From the NCBI GenBank assembly GCA_033391075.1, contig JAWPMV010000001.1:3596001-3660000 (forward strand): a stretch of 64,000 bases of DNA, in the 5' to 3' direction. Positions 9,556-19,037 of the stretch are shown here, in pieces; positions within the stretch are counted from its first letter, which is position 1, and each line of letters opens with the position of its first letter. A program made the translations under genes and the position numbers. The notes below the pieces were generated by a model. The model saw only the letters and a list, made by a program, of their open reading frames with translations, ran no database searches and was not told the DNA's origin. The DNA is from Bacteroidia bacterium. Its GTDB lineage: Bacteria; Bacteroidota; Bacteroidia; J057.

Positions 9556-9588
9556 TGTATTAGGAGTTAATAATTACTACTAATACAA
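9555..9588 (-). promoter_or_regulatory. Inverted repeat at the start of the DUF4345 gene
   Basis: TTGTATTAG (9555-9563) and CTAATACAA (9580-9588) are perfect 9-bp arms separated by 16 bases. The repeat begins on the first base of the ATG (9553-9555). It could be an operator or a leader hairpin that limits translation. There is no direct proof. Confidence 0.35.
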
Positions 9589-9611
9589 AGCTGAAGTATT
9601 CAGGCTAAAAT

Positions 9612-9645
9612 GATTTGTTCGAAAAGGATTTAGATTTGTTCGAAA
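9612..9645. repeat. Direct repeat GATTTGTTCGAAA, two copies 21 bp apart
   Basis: GATTTGTTCGAAA occurs at 9612-9624 and again at 9633-9645. The start-to-start distance of 21 bp is two helical turns, and each copy holds the palindrome TTCGAA. The position, 57-90 bp upstream of the DUF4345 start, suits tandem binding of a regulator on one DNA face. Confidence 0.45.
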
Positions 9646-9691
9646 GAAACTTATTCTGACTTGGCCAGCTCAAAAGCCCCATAAAAACTAG

Positions 9692-10858
9692 TTATCGATT
9701 CCTGCCATAGCTTTCATGACTGCTTACCCATTCATCGGCGATGATCGCTCCACTCAGGGATAATTCTCCGCACAATACAGTTGCGGCAATAATTTCTGCA
9801 AGCTTATTGACCTTGCCTGCGCCAAAACAACCCATGACTTCGAGACATTCTTTCTGGGTGGCCAGGCCTGTACCTCCTCCATAGGTCGCAACGATCAAAG
9901 CAGGGATGGTAATAGAAAGGTAGTAATCTCCATTTTCTCGTATTTCTCCATGCAAAATACCCGCAGAACTTTCCGCTACATTTGCTACGTCCTGCCCTGT
10001 CGCGATAAAGATGGCCGTGATTCCATTTGCGGAATGAGAGCCATTATTTATAGAGCCAGATAGCATACTTCCCACATTTGAAAGTTGGCGTTGATAATGC
10101 ATGGCTTTGGCTGTAGTTCCCAGATTTTCCTCCACCAATTTAGCAGGCAAAACAATTTCGGCTACTACTCGCTTTCCTCTTGAATTGAGGGTGTTTACCT
10201 GTGAGTGTTTTTTATCTGTATCAAAATTGGCGGCCAGGGAAAAGTGTCGAAGTCCTTCCAATCCCTGACTGAGCATCCAATTACAGGCTTTATGAGCTGC
10301 TTTAGTTACCATATTTTGCCCCGCTGCATCTCCCGTTGTAAAATTGAATCGTAACCATCGCAGATTACCTGCAGAATATTGCTCAATATCCCTCAACTTT
10401 CCCACGGAGGTAGTCTCTTCCGCTTTGGCTTTGATTTGCTCAAAATTTTCATCTACCCATGCACCAAACTTCTTTCCATATCGAGCATTTTCAAATACAA
10501 AAATCGGCGCACGCTGCATGGCATCATCTACTACTGTAGTGGTGATCCCTCCGGCAAGACGCGTCAACTTCATTCCCCGATTATAACTAGCCACCAGGGT
10601 ACCCTCTGTCGTCGCCATGGGAACATAAAAGTCACCTACTGCATATTCACCATTTACTTGTAAAGGACCAGCAAATCCTATGGGGACCTGAGCGACTCCA
10701 CTGAAATTTTCAATATTGCCGGGGAGGATGTTCGGGTCAAATGAATAAGAAGAGAGATGTGTGAGATCTGCCTGGCTCTGTTCTTTAATAAATTCCTGGC
10801 GCCTGGCAGCCATTTCACGGGTATAGTCGTTTTCTTTGGATCGAGGTAGTTTAGCCAT
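9692..10858 (-). CDS. Hydroxymethylglutaryl-CoA reductase
   Basis: A 388-aa enzyme that reduces HMG-CoA to mevalonate, the committed step of mevalonate-pathway isoprenoid synthesis, in the cytoplasm. Motifs in order are ENFSGVAQVPIGFAGPL (substrate loop), PMATTEGTLVAS with catalytic Glu85, GDAAGQNMVTKA (about 176-187), TDKKHSQVN with catalytic Lys (216 or 217), HSANGITAIFIATGQD with catalytic Asp290, and SSHES with the general-acid His381. There are no N-terminal membrane spans, so it is soluble. No other mevalonate gene is adjacent. It is divergent from homoserine kinase. Confidence 0.93.
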   Translation of the reverse strand: MAKLPRSKENDYTREMAARRQEFIKEQSQADLTHLSSYSFDPNILPGNIENFSGVAQVPIGFAGPLQVNGEYAVGDFYVPMATTEGTLVASYNRGMKLTRLAGGITTTVVDDAMQRAPIFVFENARYGKKFGAWVDENFEQIKAKAEETTSVGKLRDIEQYSAGNLRWLRFNFTTGDAAGQNMVTKAAHKACNWMLSQGLEGLRHFSLAANFDTDKKHSQVNTLNSRGKRVVAEIVLPAKLVEENLGTTAKAMHYQRQLSNVGSMLSGSINNGSHSANGITAIFIATGQDVANVAESSAGILHGEIRENGDYYLSITIPALIVATYGGGTGLATQKECLEVMGCFGAGKVNKLAEIIAATVLCGELSLSGAIIADEWVSSHESYGRNR

Positions 10859-11028
10859 GTCTATTTTTTATAATCCACTAAAAAAGACATTTGCCTTCTG
10901 AAAACAAAAAAAGAGCTGTTTAGCTTGGATAGAGGATTTTAAATTGAGGAGCCGGATAAGTTTTTTGTAAGCATTCCTTTCTTTAACTTGCCGCGATTTT
11001 TCCCTGCCCTCGGGATAAAGATCGAATT

Positions 11029-11964
11029 ATGAAAAATGAAGTACATGTATTTGCACCCGCCAGTGTTGCAAATGTAGCTTGCGGGTTTGACACCCTGGGA
11101 TTTGCCTTACAAAGACCCGGTGATGATGTAATTGCCCGTTTCTCCGACACCCCCGGATTGAGGATCACAAAAATCCTGGGAGATGAGGGAAAACTTCCAT
11201 TGGAAGCAGAGAAAAATACAGCAGGAGTTGCTGCCCTTTCTCTAATGAATCAACTGGATCTCAAGATTGGGGTCGAAATGGAAATCCATAAAGGAATTCC
11301 CATTGGTAGTGGGCTGGGATCCAGCGCATGCAGCGCAGTTGCAGGAGCAATGGCGATCAATGAATTATTGGAAAGACCTCTGAGCAAACAGGAGTTACTG
11401 CCTCATGCGCTTGAGGGGGAAGCTATTGCCAGTGGAGGAGATATTCATGCAGATAATGTGGGGCCCTGTCTATTGGGAGGCATGCAATTGGTGAGGAGTA
11501 ATCTAGAATATGATGTCATTACCATTCCCACACCCAAAGATCTTTATGCCGCAGTAGTACTTCCGGAATTGGAAATCCTGACTGTAGAGGCCAGAAACAT
11601 CCTCCGCAAAGAAATCCCTATGAAGGAAGCTATCACTCAATGGGGGAATGTAGGAGGGATAGTTGCAGGTTTGATGCAGGGAGATTATGCCTTGATTGGT
11701 AGATCACTGCAGGATGTGATCGTAGAGCCCTATCGAGCGAAATTGATTCCGGGCTTTTACAAGGTAAAAAAAGCAGCTTTGGATCAAGGAGCACTAGGAT
11801 GTAGCATCTCAGGAGCCGGACCTTCCATTTTTGCGCTCTGTGAAGGCGATGAAACAGCTTTCAAAGTCGGGATTGCCATGCAGCAAGCTTTTCAGGCGGA
11901 GGGAATTGGGGCCCAAAGATTTATTTCGACCATAAACACCCATGGTGCCCAGCGTATAAAATAA
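11029..11964 (+). CDS. thrB: Homoserine kinase
   Basis: A 311-aa GHMP kinase that phosphorylates L-homoserine for threonine synthesis. The N-terminal PASVANVACGFDTLGFAL is the homoserine-kinase version of GHMP motif 1, the ATP loop is PIGSGLGSSACS (91-102), and the C-terminal GCSISGAGPSIFAL is motif 3. Because HMG-CoA reductase lies next door, a mevalonate-pathway GHMP kinase was considered, but the N-terminal signature fits ThrB. Neither thrA nor thrC is adjacent in the window. A 42-codon gene follows on the same strand. Confidence 0.93.
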   Translation: MKNEVHVFAPASVANVACGFDTLGFALQRPGDDVIARFSDTPGLRITKILGDEGKLPLEAEKNTAGVAALSLMNQLDLKIGVEMEIHKGIPIGSGLGSSACSAVAGAMAINELLERPLSKQELLPHALEGEAIASGGDIHADNVGPCLLGGMQLVRSNLEYDVITIPTPKDLYAAVVLPELEILTVEARNILRKEIPMKEAITQWGNVGGIVAGLMQGDYALIGRSLQDVIVEPYRAKLIPGFYKVKKAALDQGALGCSISGAGPSIFALCEGDETAFKVGIAMQQAFQAEGIGAQRFISTINTHGAQRIK

Positions 11965-12016
11965 GCGCGGGAGTGACATCGTTTATATTCTACGTCTTAA
12001 GAGAAATTACTAGAAT

Positions 12017-12145
12017 ATGAATAGGGAAATTTTACCTGAAGAAAGAAAGACTGAACCCGTAAAAAAAGGCCTGGATGTCGAGCTATTTTTTTACCTGACG
12101 CTGGCCATTGGTTCGGTGTTTTTGTTACTCATCAGTTTTAGTTAA
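12017..12145 (+). CDS. 42-aa single-span membrane peptide
   Basis: ATG at 12017 to TAA at 12143-12145 gives a charged N-terminal half (MNREILPEERKTEPVKKG) and one strongly hydrophobic C-terminal helix (about residues 23-42, LFFYLTLAIGSVFLLLISFS). The charge and hydrophobicity layout is that of a small tail-anchored or single-pass inner-membrane protein, possibly a regulator or complex subunit. It lies 52 bp after thrB on the same strand and may share its transcript. I do not recognise a family. It is too short for most gene finders. Confidence 0.55.
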   Translation: MNREILPEERKTEPVKKGLDVELFFYLTLAIGSVFLLLISFS

Positions 12146-12172
12146 AAAAAATCGCCGCATAGTTGCGGCGAT
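12144..12172 (-). terminator. Terminator of the 2193-aa giant gene
   Basis: ATCGCCGCA (12151-12159) pairs perfectly with TGCGGCGAT (12164-12172) around a 4-nt loop. On the minus strand the hairpin is followed by seven T, so it ends the giant gene whose stop lies at 12212. Confidence 0.85.
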
Positions 12173-12211
12173 AACACACAGACAAAAATCTGCTTCTCTC
12201 AATTATCACAC

Positions 12212-15200
12212 TTATTTTATAATCAGTTTCTGGGTATAACATCTGCCGAAAGGATCATAAGCCCTCAGCAAATACATCCCTGAACTCATTTTATCTCTTT
12301 GGAGCAAGAAGCTTTGGGTACCTACTTTGGCTTCTAGCAGTTTCCTGCCTTCCAAATCGTAGATTTCGTAGTGATCCGTATCTATAAGCAATTCCGGGTT
12401 TTCTTTGTAGCGAAGCCTTGCCAAACTCTCTGTTTCCAGAGGATTCGGACTGAGCCAGAGTTCAAATAAATTCTCCCTTGATAACTCTTCAAGACTGGTG
12501 ATGCGATTTTGAACCGTATTCGTTTCGATAAAGGCATTGTAATCAAATTGGATGGAGGCTTTATTTTCGATCAAGCTTCCTACAGCCAATCCCGGCTGAG
12601 GCTGTATCTGGAACTCAACAAAGCCGTGGCTTGCGGGTTCATTTGCATTCGAATCCGGCAGGAAAATTCGGTCAAAGGTGAACTTCAAGATACGATCTTC
12701 GGATACTCCATAATCAAAGTCATGGCTGGCACCCAGAATTTTCAGGCTGGACAAATCCAGGTTTTCAGGAATGCTGTCTTCTATTACCACCCACGTAGCG
12801 AAGTAATTGCCAACATTCTGAAAGCGAATCTTGTAGGTAAGGCTGTCAGACGCCAGGATGTTTCCTTCCGGGCTTACGAGGATATCATTCGGATCTACTG
12901 CTCCTACGATTTCGTTTACATCGATGGTCAGATTATTTGCCAGATTGCAGTCATCAGGAGGATTTCTGAAGTAGGACCTGCTCTCGGCCATTTTTCCGAT
13001 TTGAGCATCAACAGAAACCGAATCTTTGACCATGATGGTCTTCTGGTCCATGGATTCTAGTCTTCCTACGTACCAAACGTATTCGGTATAGTCGGTATAC
13101 ACATTCTTTTCGTCCCAATTCAAATCCGCAGATTGAACTACTATATCATTGTCAAACTCGACCACAAGCTCCAAACTATCTGCGGCTATCGCTCCCCGGT
13201 TTAGATAAGAAACTGCATAGGTATTGACAAAGCCTCTCCTCAGCGCAGTACTGGACAAATAGGTTAGCAAGTCAGGCTTCGAGCAAGCGGCTTGCATAGC
13301 AAAATTTTTCCCACAAAAAGACAAGGAACCCGATCTATTTGCACTTTCATATACAATCGTATGAGCTAGCGCACAGTTTTGGGTAATAGACCAATCTGAA
13401 TTGGGAGTGGTGGAAACCGTGTAAGTTCCATATTGTCGATAGATGCGGTATTCACCGGAATCGTTGGTTGTTACGTATTTGGGTCCTGGCAGTACTTCCA
13501 GAAGCATATTCGGTATACCTGCTTCTCCGCTGTCTTGCACACAGTTTTGGTTTGCGTCATAAAAAACGACCCCACAGATTTCAGCTCCATCAGCCTCAAC
13601 TATCGTCTGGCAATCATCGGTTTGCACATTGGTTAGCACTTGTTCGAAACCGGAAGGCCAATCAATAACAATGGAGTCAATGTTTTGGGCATTTCCCAAT
13701 CCGAAATAGGCGTTAAGGCTGGATTGTCCACTTGCTCCTCCCCCACTCTGGCTATTGATTTCACGCGTTTGCCAGATGCTATTCCCATTTACTCTCGCCT
13801 TCAATCTGATCTTTGCTCCGATGGCAGATTTATTTGACCGAACCCCTTCTAATTCTATACACTTCCAGCTGAGACATGGATTGGCATCATTGGTATATAA
13901 GGTATTATTCTGATCTCCCTGATTGGCCAGGAACAAATCCAGGTCTCCATCCCTGTCGTAATCCGCGCTTGCTACTGCCATGGTGTTTTCAGCGTCCCCA
14001 TCAAATAGATCACTTTTACGGAAACTCCCATCCCCATTATTTACATAAAAGAAGTTTTTGAAGCCCGCATTATTGCCCACAAAAAGATCAAGGTAACCGT
14101 CTTTGTTCATATCCAGCCAAACACTGCCATGGGAATGCCCTCCATCGTTTACAATAATGGACGTATACTCTTTGGAAAAGCTCCCGTCTCCATTGTTGTT
14201 GTAAAGGAAATTGTTTTCTCCACCTGCATTAGCAACGAATAGGTCCATGTCGCCATCATTATCGTAATCGCCCCAGGAAGAGCCGGTAGATTTCCCCCCA
14301 TCATTTACAATGTCGCCTGAAGTAATTTTGGTGAAGCTTCCATTGCCCTCATTGTGGTAAAGGGAATTATTATCTCCTCTATCATTGGGTACAAAGAGGT
14401 CTTGTAAACCGTCATTGTCATAATCTGCCCAAGTCGCTCCTATGGAAAACTTGGCTTCCAGCGCTATGTCATTATTGGTAGCTCTGCTAAAGCTCCCGTT
14501 TCCGTCATTGTGATATAGCTGGTTGTATCGGGTAGGCATATAATCTGAGACAAAGAGGTCCAGATTCCCATCATTGTCATAATCCACCCAAACGGCATTA
14601 TGGCAATAGCCCTGGTACTCACTAAGGTCTCCAATGTTATCTCTCCGACTGAAGCTTCCATTGCCCAGGTTTTCGTAGAGATGGTTGGTCGCCCTGACAT
14701 TATTCGCAATAAAAAGATCCTGGTCACCATCGTTGTCATAATCTCCCCAACTTGCACCAGCTGCTGAGCCTAAATCGGTGAGGATTGAGCCCAGGTTACT
14801 AGCCTCGGTAAATTGGCCGTTGCCATTGTTCGTATAGATTTTGCTACTTTCCCAGTGATTATATTCCCCAACAAAAAGATCTTCAAATCCATCTCCATTG
14901 TAATCTCCCCAGGCTACGGACCAGTTATTACCAGAAGCATCTGTAAGGCCTGCAATTTGGGTTTTACTGATCCGAAGGTTCACATCGTAGGGAACACTGA
15001 CTGAAGGCAATTCTTCTCCACAGGAAGCATAAGAAGTGGTTGAAAAGCTGATCAAATCACCCGCCTTGTAATCCGCTTCATTTTTTACACGAAAAGCTAT
15101 TTTAACTCGATTCTTTGAGGTATTTGTTATGCCGACCAATCCTTCATTGGCGATTTCCGTTATTTCATCGTTCAGCACTATTTCAAAGCTGTTCCCATTT

Positions 15201-18200
15201 AAGATGGGATCACTCATAGAAGTCCAGTTCCCACTCAGAGGGTACAAAATCTGTGTACTACCCGAAACCAGACTCATAGAATTAGCTGCTGGCAATTGAA
15301 CATCGAGATTGATATCATTCACATAACCCAGTTTTACACTGGCAAGCTCTACTTCAATATCTGTATAGATTTCGCAATTAAGGTTTTCTCTTACTCCACT
15401 CAACCTCATTTGCAATTGAGCATCTTCCGGATCAACTTCCAGCGGCAGGCTGGAATAACTACAGGAAAAATCAGCGAAGGTAGCAGGGAAGGCAGTACAC
15501 TCATAGCCTGCATCTACCATGATAGAGCTTGGTGCGCAAGCAGAGTAATTTGCTTTGATCAGGTAGGTCTTGGTTTGACCAGAAGAAATGCTACCGATTC
15601 GGTAGATATCTCCATTCAGTTGCAGGCTATCTCCTGAACTTGCGTCAACAACAGCATTTATGGTAACGTCCTCATTGGGAATTCTGAAATGCATCCAGCT
15701 ATAGTCTACACCTGCACCATTGGGCTTTACTTTCACCGTCCAGCTAATTTCCTTTTGCAATCCATCAATAGAAGGAGTCGGTGTAGTTAACTGAAGATTT
15801 GCAGGAGAAAATCTGATCCGATCGGGATTGCTTTCGTACCACTCAGTTTCGCTTCCCGATAGAAAGTCTGACTCCTGGAAGCTAAATTTCCAATCTACGT
15901 CCTGATAGGTATTTTCCGGCACATCACAGGATGGCGCCAATTCTACATAAAAACTCCCTCGGAATCCATCATCACTCAATAGAATATTTCCTCCATAACC
16001 TTCAAAGTATTGTTCGAGGTCAAAGAAATAGGTATTCCCTGCACTTGAATCCGGCTGGATATTATTTTGGGTTTGGGTGGAACTTACATTTGTATAGCGC
16101 GTTCTACGGTGGCGCATATAAATGTCCTTGATCGTATAGTGGTCGGGAATGGTAAACTGCGCCTGTTTCACATGGGCCCAGTAACGGTATTCATAAGGGA
16201 ATAGGTTTCCTCCGTTATAGTTTGAACAGCAATCTCCGATACTCAGCTTAAAATCCTGGTTGATGACCCTGGAACACGCATTGATAGTATAGTTTGTTCC
16301 TTTTTCATTGACAAAGTAATATCCAATGAGGGTAAAGCGACCGCCCCAATTATTACAAACGTATTGTTGATTCAAGGATGGGCTTGCGACATCGCTTATG
16401 TATAATTCATTCTCTACATCTACCTGAACTACAGTTCCACCTATATTGCCACTTACTTTATACTCTACTTTTAGCCATACCGAATCAAGATCATCAAATT
16501 CGTAGCCAATAAATGAGCTACAAAGGTTTTCCAGAACAGCAGGACTGAAATCATAGGTAAAGCTTCTGTTTTCTCCCTGATCTGTATAATTCATGCCAAT
16601 CTGATCGCAGGAAATATATGAGGAAGTGGATTGATCATATATAATGAGTTCCGCCCGAACAGGACTTAGGTTCACACCTTTTTCAATGGTTGAACTTGCA
16701 GAGCCATATCGCCAATTGGTGTTGGCGGAAGCTGACTTGACCAGGCCACTAAATACTGCTTCAAGGGTATCACCATACATCAGCCGCTGTTCTCTTACTT
16801 TGCTCATATCCAAACTCCCTCCATTATCCGCTTTACCATCCTGATTGTTGTCAGGAAGTCCAAAACTGCTCCTTTTTATACTATAGGAATTAAATGCGAT
16901 TCCTTCTGTACAATTGCCAGGACATTTGATTTCCGTAGTCGTTGTCTGCGTACATAGAAAAGGCATAACGCAAGCCGAGCTACAGTTTGTATCAGGTACA
17001 TAGTAGATGTCCAGACTCAGTTGCACTTCACTTGAACCCTGAGGCAAGGCAGAACAATCAGCTTGTAAATTCAGCTGTATTTCCGATTTGGGAAGGTTAA
17101 AGGGAAGTGGACTTGGATATTTGGCTGTAAGGATCCGACTGCTATTATCATAAATTACAGACATAGGCGTCCAGGTATTCACCCCACTTTTAAAGCTTAG
17201 GTCAGTAGGATCATTGTTCCATAGAAGGCCTTGTGGAATGCTGAAGGCTAATTCATAGTGTGCTCCTACTCCTTCTGGGAATTCGTTTTTGAAGCTTGAG
17301 ATGGTAAATAGGTATTCCCCTTCCTGACCATTGCCTAAATCAGAAGGACTTTCCACAAAAGTTGTCATCTGCCCCCTCAGGTCATTTTCCCCAAGCTGGC
17401 TTTTTGTTTGAAGCCCACTTTGGCACACATCATTGTAGTTAAGCTCTGTTTTCCATCCTGTATTGGTTTCATTATTACAGACATTCACACAACAACTGAT
17501 CGTGTTCCAATTAATTACTATTTCATCAGCACTTTCCATATCCGGAAGGTTCAATTCCATTCGACCAATTGGATTGCTACCCAAACAAGCATAGGCTCTA
17601 TTCTCCTGGGTATTCCAAAGTTGAGTGGGGACTATTTTTGTCGCGGCCCCTCCATTGATTTTTATTGTGATAGAGGAAGTATCGATCCGGGAAAAAATAT
17701 TTTGATTGTATCCTCCTCCGGTAGATTTCCAGATATCGAGTAAAACATCTACTGCTTTTCCATTGCCGTTGTTTTTCAGGATAATTTCCTGGGTGTTTGG
17801 ATTTCCATCTCCATAGCAAGCGGCTTGTGAAGCCTGGGTATTCAAAGAGATATTAGGCAATTCCAAAGAAATGCTAATATTGGCATTCATCGTCGCATCT
17901 ACCACCGTATCATTTTCGCAATACCAAGCCGCATGTATACTAGAATTTATAGTATGGGCTTCACAACCTGATACTGCAAATGTCTCTATAAACTCCAAAC
18001 TTTCGTTGGTATCAAAGAAAGCGTCCCCGTTTCCGATATTTTGGAAATCGTTTCCGCTAAAGAAAATTGTATCCTTTGTGTTATTAATAGTACCCAAACT
18101 ACTTGCTATCAATTCGATGCCTGTAGCATGCGTATCGCTAATGAAGAATGAACTTAGTTTTCCATATCCTCCATTTACAATCTTGATATTTCTCGTGCTT

Positions 18201-18793
18201 GTTGCCCCACTGTTAACGGTCTGGTTGGCCGGACTAATTTTGATAATGCTTAGGGCGGGATAGAGAGCATTGTATGGGACACTCAGATCCTCTTTATCCC
18301 CTTCATTTGCTACAAGCTCCACCCGATTTTGCAATACTCCTCCAGATAAAATGCTATTCATCGCAGGGATAGAGGCTTCATAAGAAATACTAAATCCGGC
18401 AGAAGCTCCGTCTGCCAGATCATTCAGGCGAAAAACAGGAGCCTGTGGATTTGAGATGTCGTATTCATATACCCCCAGACTAGAAGTATCCTGAAGACTG
18501 CCTGGTATGTAGCTAATTCCTGTTGGTAAATAAATGCTGATTTCCTGGCCACTAAGTGTAAAACCCGAGGCATTGAGATAGCTGATTCCAAACTCCTGGC
18601 TTTCTGCGCAAACACTTATTTCCAGAGGAGTGTCAAAAGTGAAATAAACTTCGCTTAATTCAGCCCGGAAAAGATTGCTCATCATCAAAAGGCCAGGAAT
18701 TAGAAATAAAAATAAGTAGTTCTCTTTCTTGAGAAGCCTGGCTTGTGAAGGAGTAAAGAATGGAAACCGAATTAGCTTGTATGGGTTCTTCAT
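12212..18793 (-). CDS. Giant T9SS-secreted FG-GAP/ASPIC-UnbV surface protein (2193 aa)
   Basis: It begins with a basic N-terminus and a signal helix (about 26-44). The long N-terminal half (about 50-1270) is made of DUF11/CARDB-like beta-sandwich domains, several holding paired Cys (for example SIGDCCSNYNGGN). Seven or more FG-GAP/VCBS repeats with DYDNDGDxDLF calcium loops follow (about 1280-1640). Next come an ASPIC/UnbV domain (about 1648-1718, GAKIRLKA...IDWPSG), an SdrD-B-like domain (about 1738-1790, GVVFYDANQNCVQD), DUF11 repeats, and a type-A T9SS sorting domain (about 2115-2193). It is probably an adhesin or matrix protein. The next gene upstream is a paralogue. It has its own terminator. 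Confidence 0.85.
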   Translation of the reverse strand: MKNPYKLIRFPFFTPSQARLLKKENYLFLFLIPGLLMMSNLFRAELSEVYFTFDTPLEISVCAESQEFGISYLNASGFTLSGQEISIYLPTGISYIPGSLQDTSSLGVYEYDISNPQAPVFRLNDLADGASAGFSISYEASIPAMNSILSGGVLQNRVELVANEGDKEDLSVPYNALYPALSIIKISPANQTVNSGATSTRNIKIVNGGYGKLSSFFISDTHATGIELIASSLGTINNTKDTIFFSGNDFQNIGNGDAFFDTNESLEFIETFAVSGCEAHTINSSIHAAWYCENDTVVDATMNANISISLELPNISLNTQASQAACYGDGNPNTQEIILKNNGNGKAVDVLLDIWKSTGGGYNQNIFSRIDTSSITIKINGGAATKIVPTQLWNTQENRAYACLGSNPIGRMELNLPDMESADEIVINWNTISCCVNVCNNETNTGWKTELNYNDVCQSGLQTKSQLGENDLRGQMTTFVESPSDLGNGQEGEYLFTISSFKNEFPEGVGAHYELAFSIPQGLLWNNDPTDLSFKSGVNTWTPMSVIYDNSSRILTAKYPSPLPFNLPKSEIQLNLQADCSALPQGSSEVQLSLDIYYVPDTNCSSACVMPFLCTQTTTTEIKCPGNCTEGIAFNSYSIKRSSFGLPDNNQDGKADNGGSLDMSKVREQRLMYGDTLEAVFSGLVKSASANTNWRYGSASSTIEKGVNLSPVRAELIIYDQSTSSYISCDQIGMNYTDQGENRSFTYDFSPAVLENLCSSFIGYEFDDLDSVWLKVEYKVSGNIGGTVVQVDVENELYISDVASPSLNQQYVCNNWGGRFTLIGYYFVNEKGTNYTINACSRVINQDFKLSIGDCCSNYNGGNLFPYEYRYWAHVKQAQFTIPDHYTIKDIYMRHRRTRYTNVSSTQTQNNIQPDSSAGNTYFFDLEQYFEGYGGNILLSDDGFRGSFYVELAPSCDVPENTYQDVDWKFSFQESDFLSGSETEWYESNPDRIRFSPANLQLTTPTPSIDGLQKEISWTVKVKPNGAGVDYSWMHFRIPNEDVTINAVVDASSGDSLQLNGDIYRIGSISSGQTKTYLIKANYSACAPSSIMVDAGYECTAFPATFADFSCSYSSLPLEVDPEDAQLQMRLSGVRENLNCEIYTDIEVELASVKLGYVNDINLDVQLPAANSMSLVSGSTQILYPLSGNWTSMSDPILNGNSFEIVLNDEITEIANEGLVGITNTSKNRVKIAFRVKNEADYKAGDLISFSTTSYASCGEELPSVSVPYDVNLRISKTQIAGLTDASGNNWSVAWGDYNGDGFEDLFVGEYNHWESSKIYTNNGNGQFTEASNLGSILTDLGSAAGASWGDYDNDGDQDLFIANNVRATNHLYENLGNGSFSRRDNIGDLSEYQGYCHNAVWVDYDNDGNLDLFVSDYMPTRYNQLYHNDGNGSFSRATNNDIALEAKFSIGATWADYDNDGLQDLFVPNDRGDNNSLYHNEGNGSFTKITSGDIVNDGGKSTGSSWGDYDNDGDMDLFVANAGGENNFLYNNNGDGSFSKEYTSIIVNDGGHSHGSVWLDMNKDGYLDLFVGNNAGFKNFFYVNNGDGSFRKSDLFDGDAENTMAVASADYDRDGDLDLFLANQGDQNNTLYTNDANPCLSWKCIELEGVRSNKSAIGAKIRLKARVNGNSIWQTREINSQSGGGASGQSSLNAYFGLGNAQNIDSIVIDWPSGFEQVLTNVQTDDCQTIVEADGAEICGVVFYDANQNCVQDSGEAGIPNMLLEVLPGPKYVTTNDSGEYRIYRQYGTYTVSTTPNSDWSITQNCALAHTIVYESANRSGSLSFCGKNFAMQAACSKPDLLTYLSSTALRRGFVNTYAVSYLNRGAIAADSLELVVEFDNDIVVQSADLNWDEKNVYTDYTEYVWYVGRLESMDQKTIMVKDSVSVDAQIGKMAESRSYFRNPPDDCNLANNLTIDVNEIVGAVDPNDILVSPEGNILASDSLTYKIRFQNVGNYFATWVVIEDSIPENLDLSSLKILGASHDFDYGVSEDRILKFTFDRIFLPDSNANEPASHGFVEFQIQPQPGLAVGSLIENKASIQFDYNAFIETNTVQNRITSLEELSRENLFELWLSPNPLETESLARLRYKENPELLIDTDHYEIYDLEGRKLLEAKVGTQSFLLQRDKMSSGMYLLRAYDPFGRCYTQKLIIK

Positions 18794-18982
18794 TGGCCTT
18801 AACCGTAAATCTCAATTGTTTATAAGGGTAAACTCTCTTACTATCTTACAATGAGATTCCAATTAGGTGCCAATTAGAAAAAGTGCGAATAGACTAATTG
18901 AGGGCTCTTTTATCCTGAGCAGTTTTCCATTTTTTGGAAGATCAACCAAATCTCGGATAAAAATTGCCCGACTTCCAACATA

Positions 18983-19014
18983 AAAAAACTCCCTGCACCA
19001 ATGGCACAGAGAGC
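18983..19014 (-). terminator. Terminator of the 2674-aa giant gene
   Basis: CTCCCTGCACC (18990-19000) and GGCACAGAGAG (19004-19014) form an 11-bp stem with G-T pairs and a 3-nt loop. On the minus strand seven T follow (A-tract 18983-18989). It is placed 24 bp after the stop of the second giant gene. Confidence 0.75.
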
Positions 19015-19037
19015 TCCAAATACAATCTTAATCTATA

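Noticed and set aside
11029-11964. Reading the GHMP kinase as mevalonate kinase because HMG-CoA reductase is adjacent
   Set aside because: The N-terminal PASVANVACGFDTLGFAL motif is that of homoserine kinase, and the two genes are divergent rather than in one operon.
13860-14950. Regular DNA repeats that at first look like a CRISPR or tandem array
   Set aside because: Spacing and wording follow the codons of FG-GAP/VCBS calcium loops in the giant gene. There are no spacers and no cas genes.
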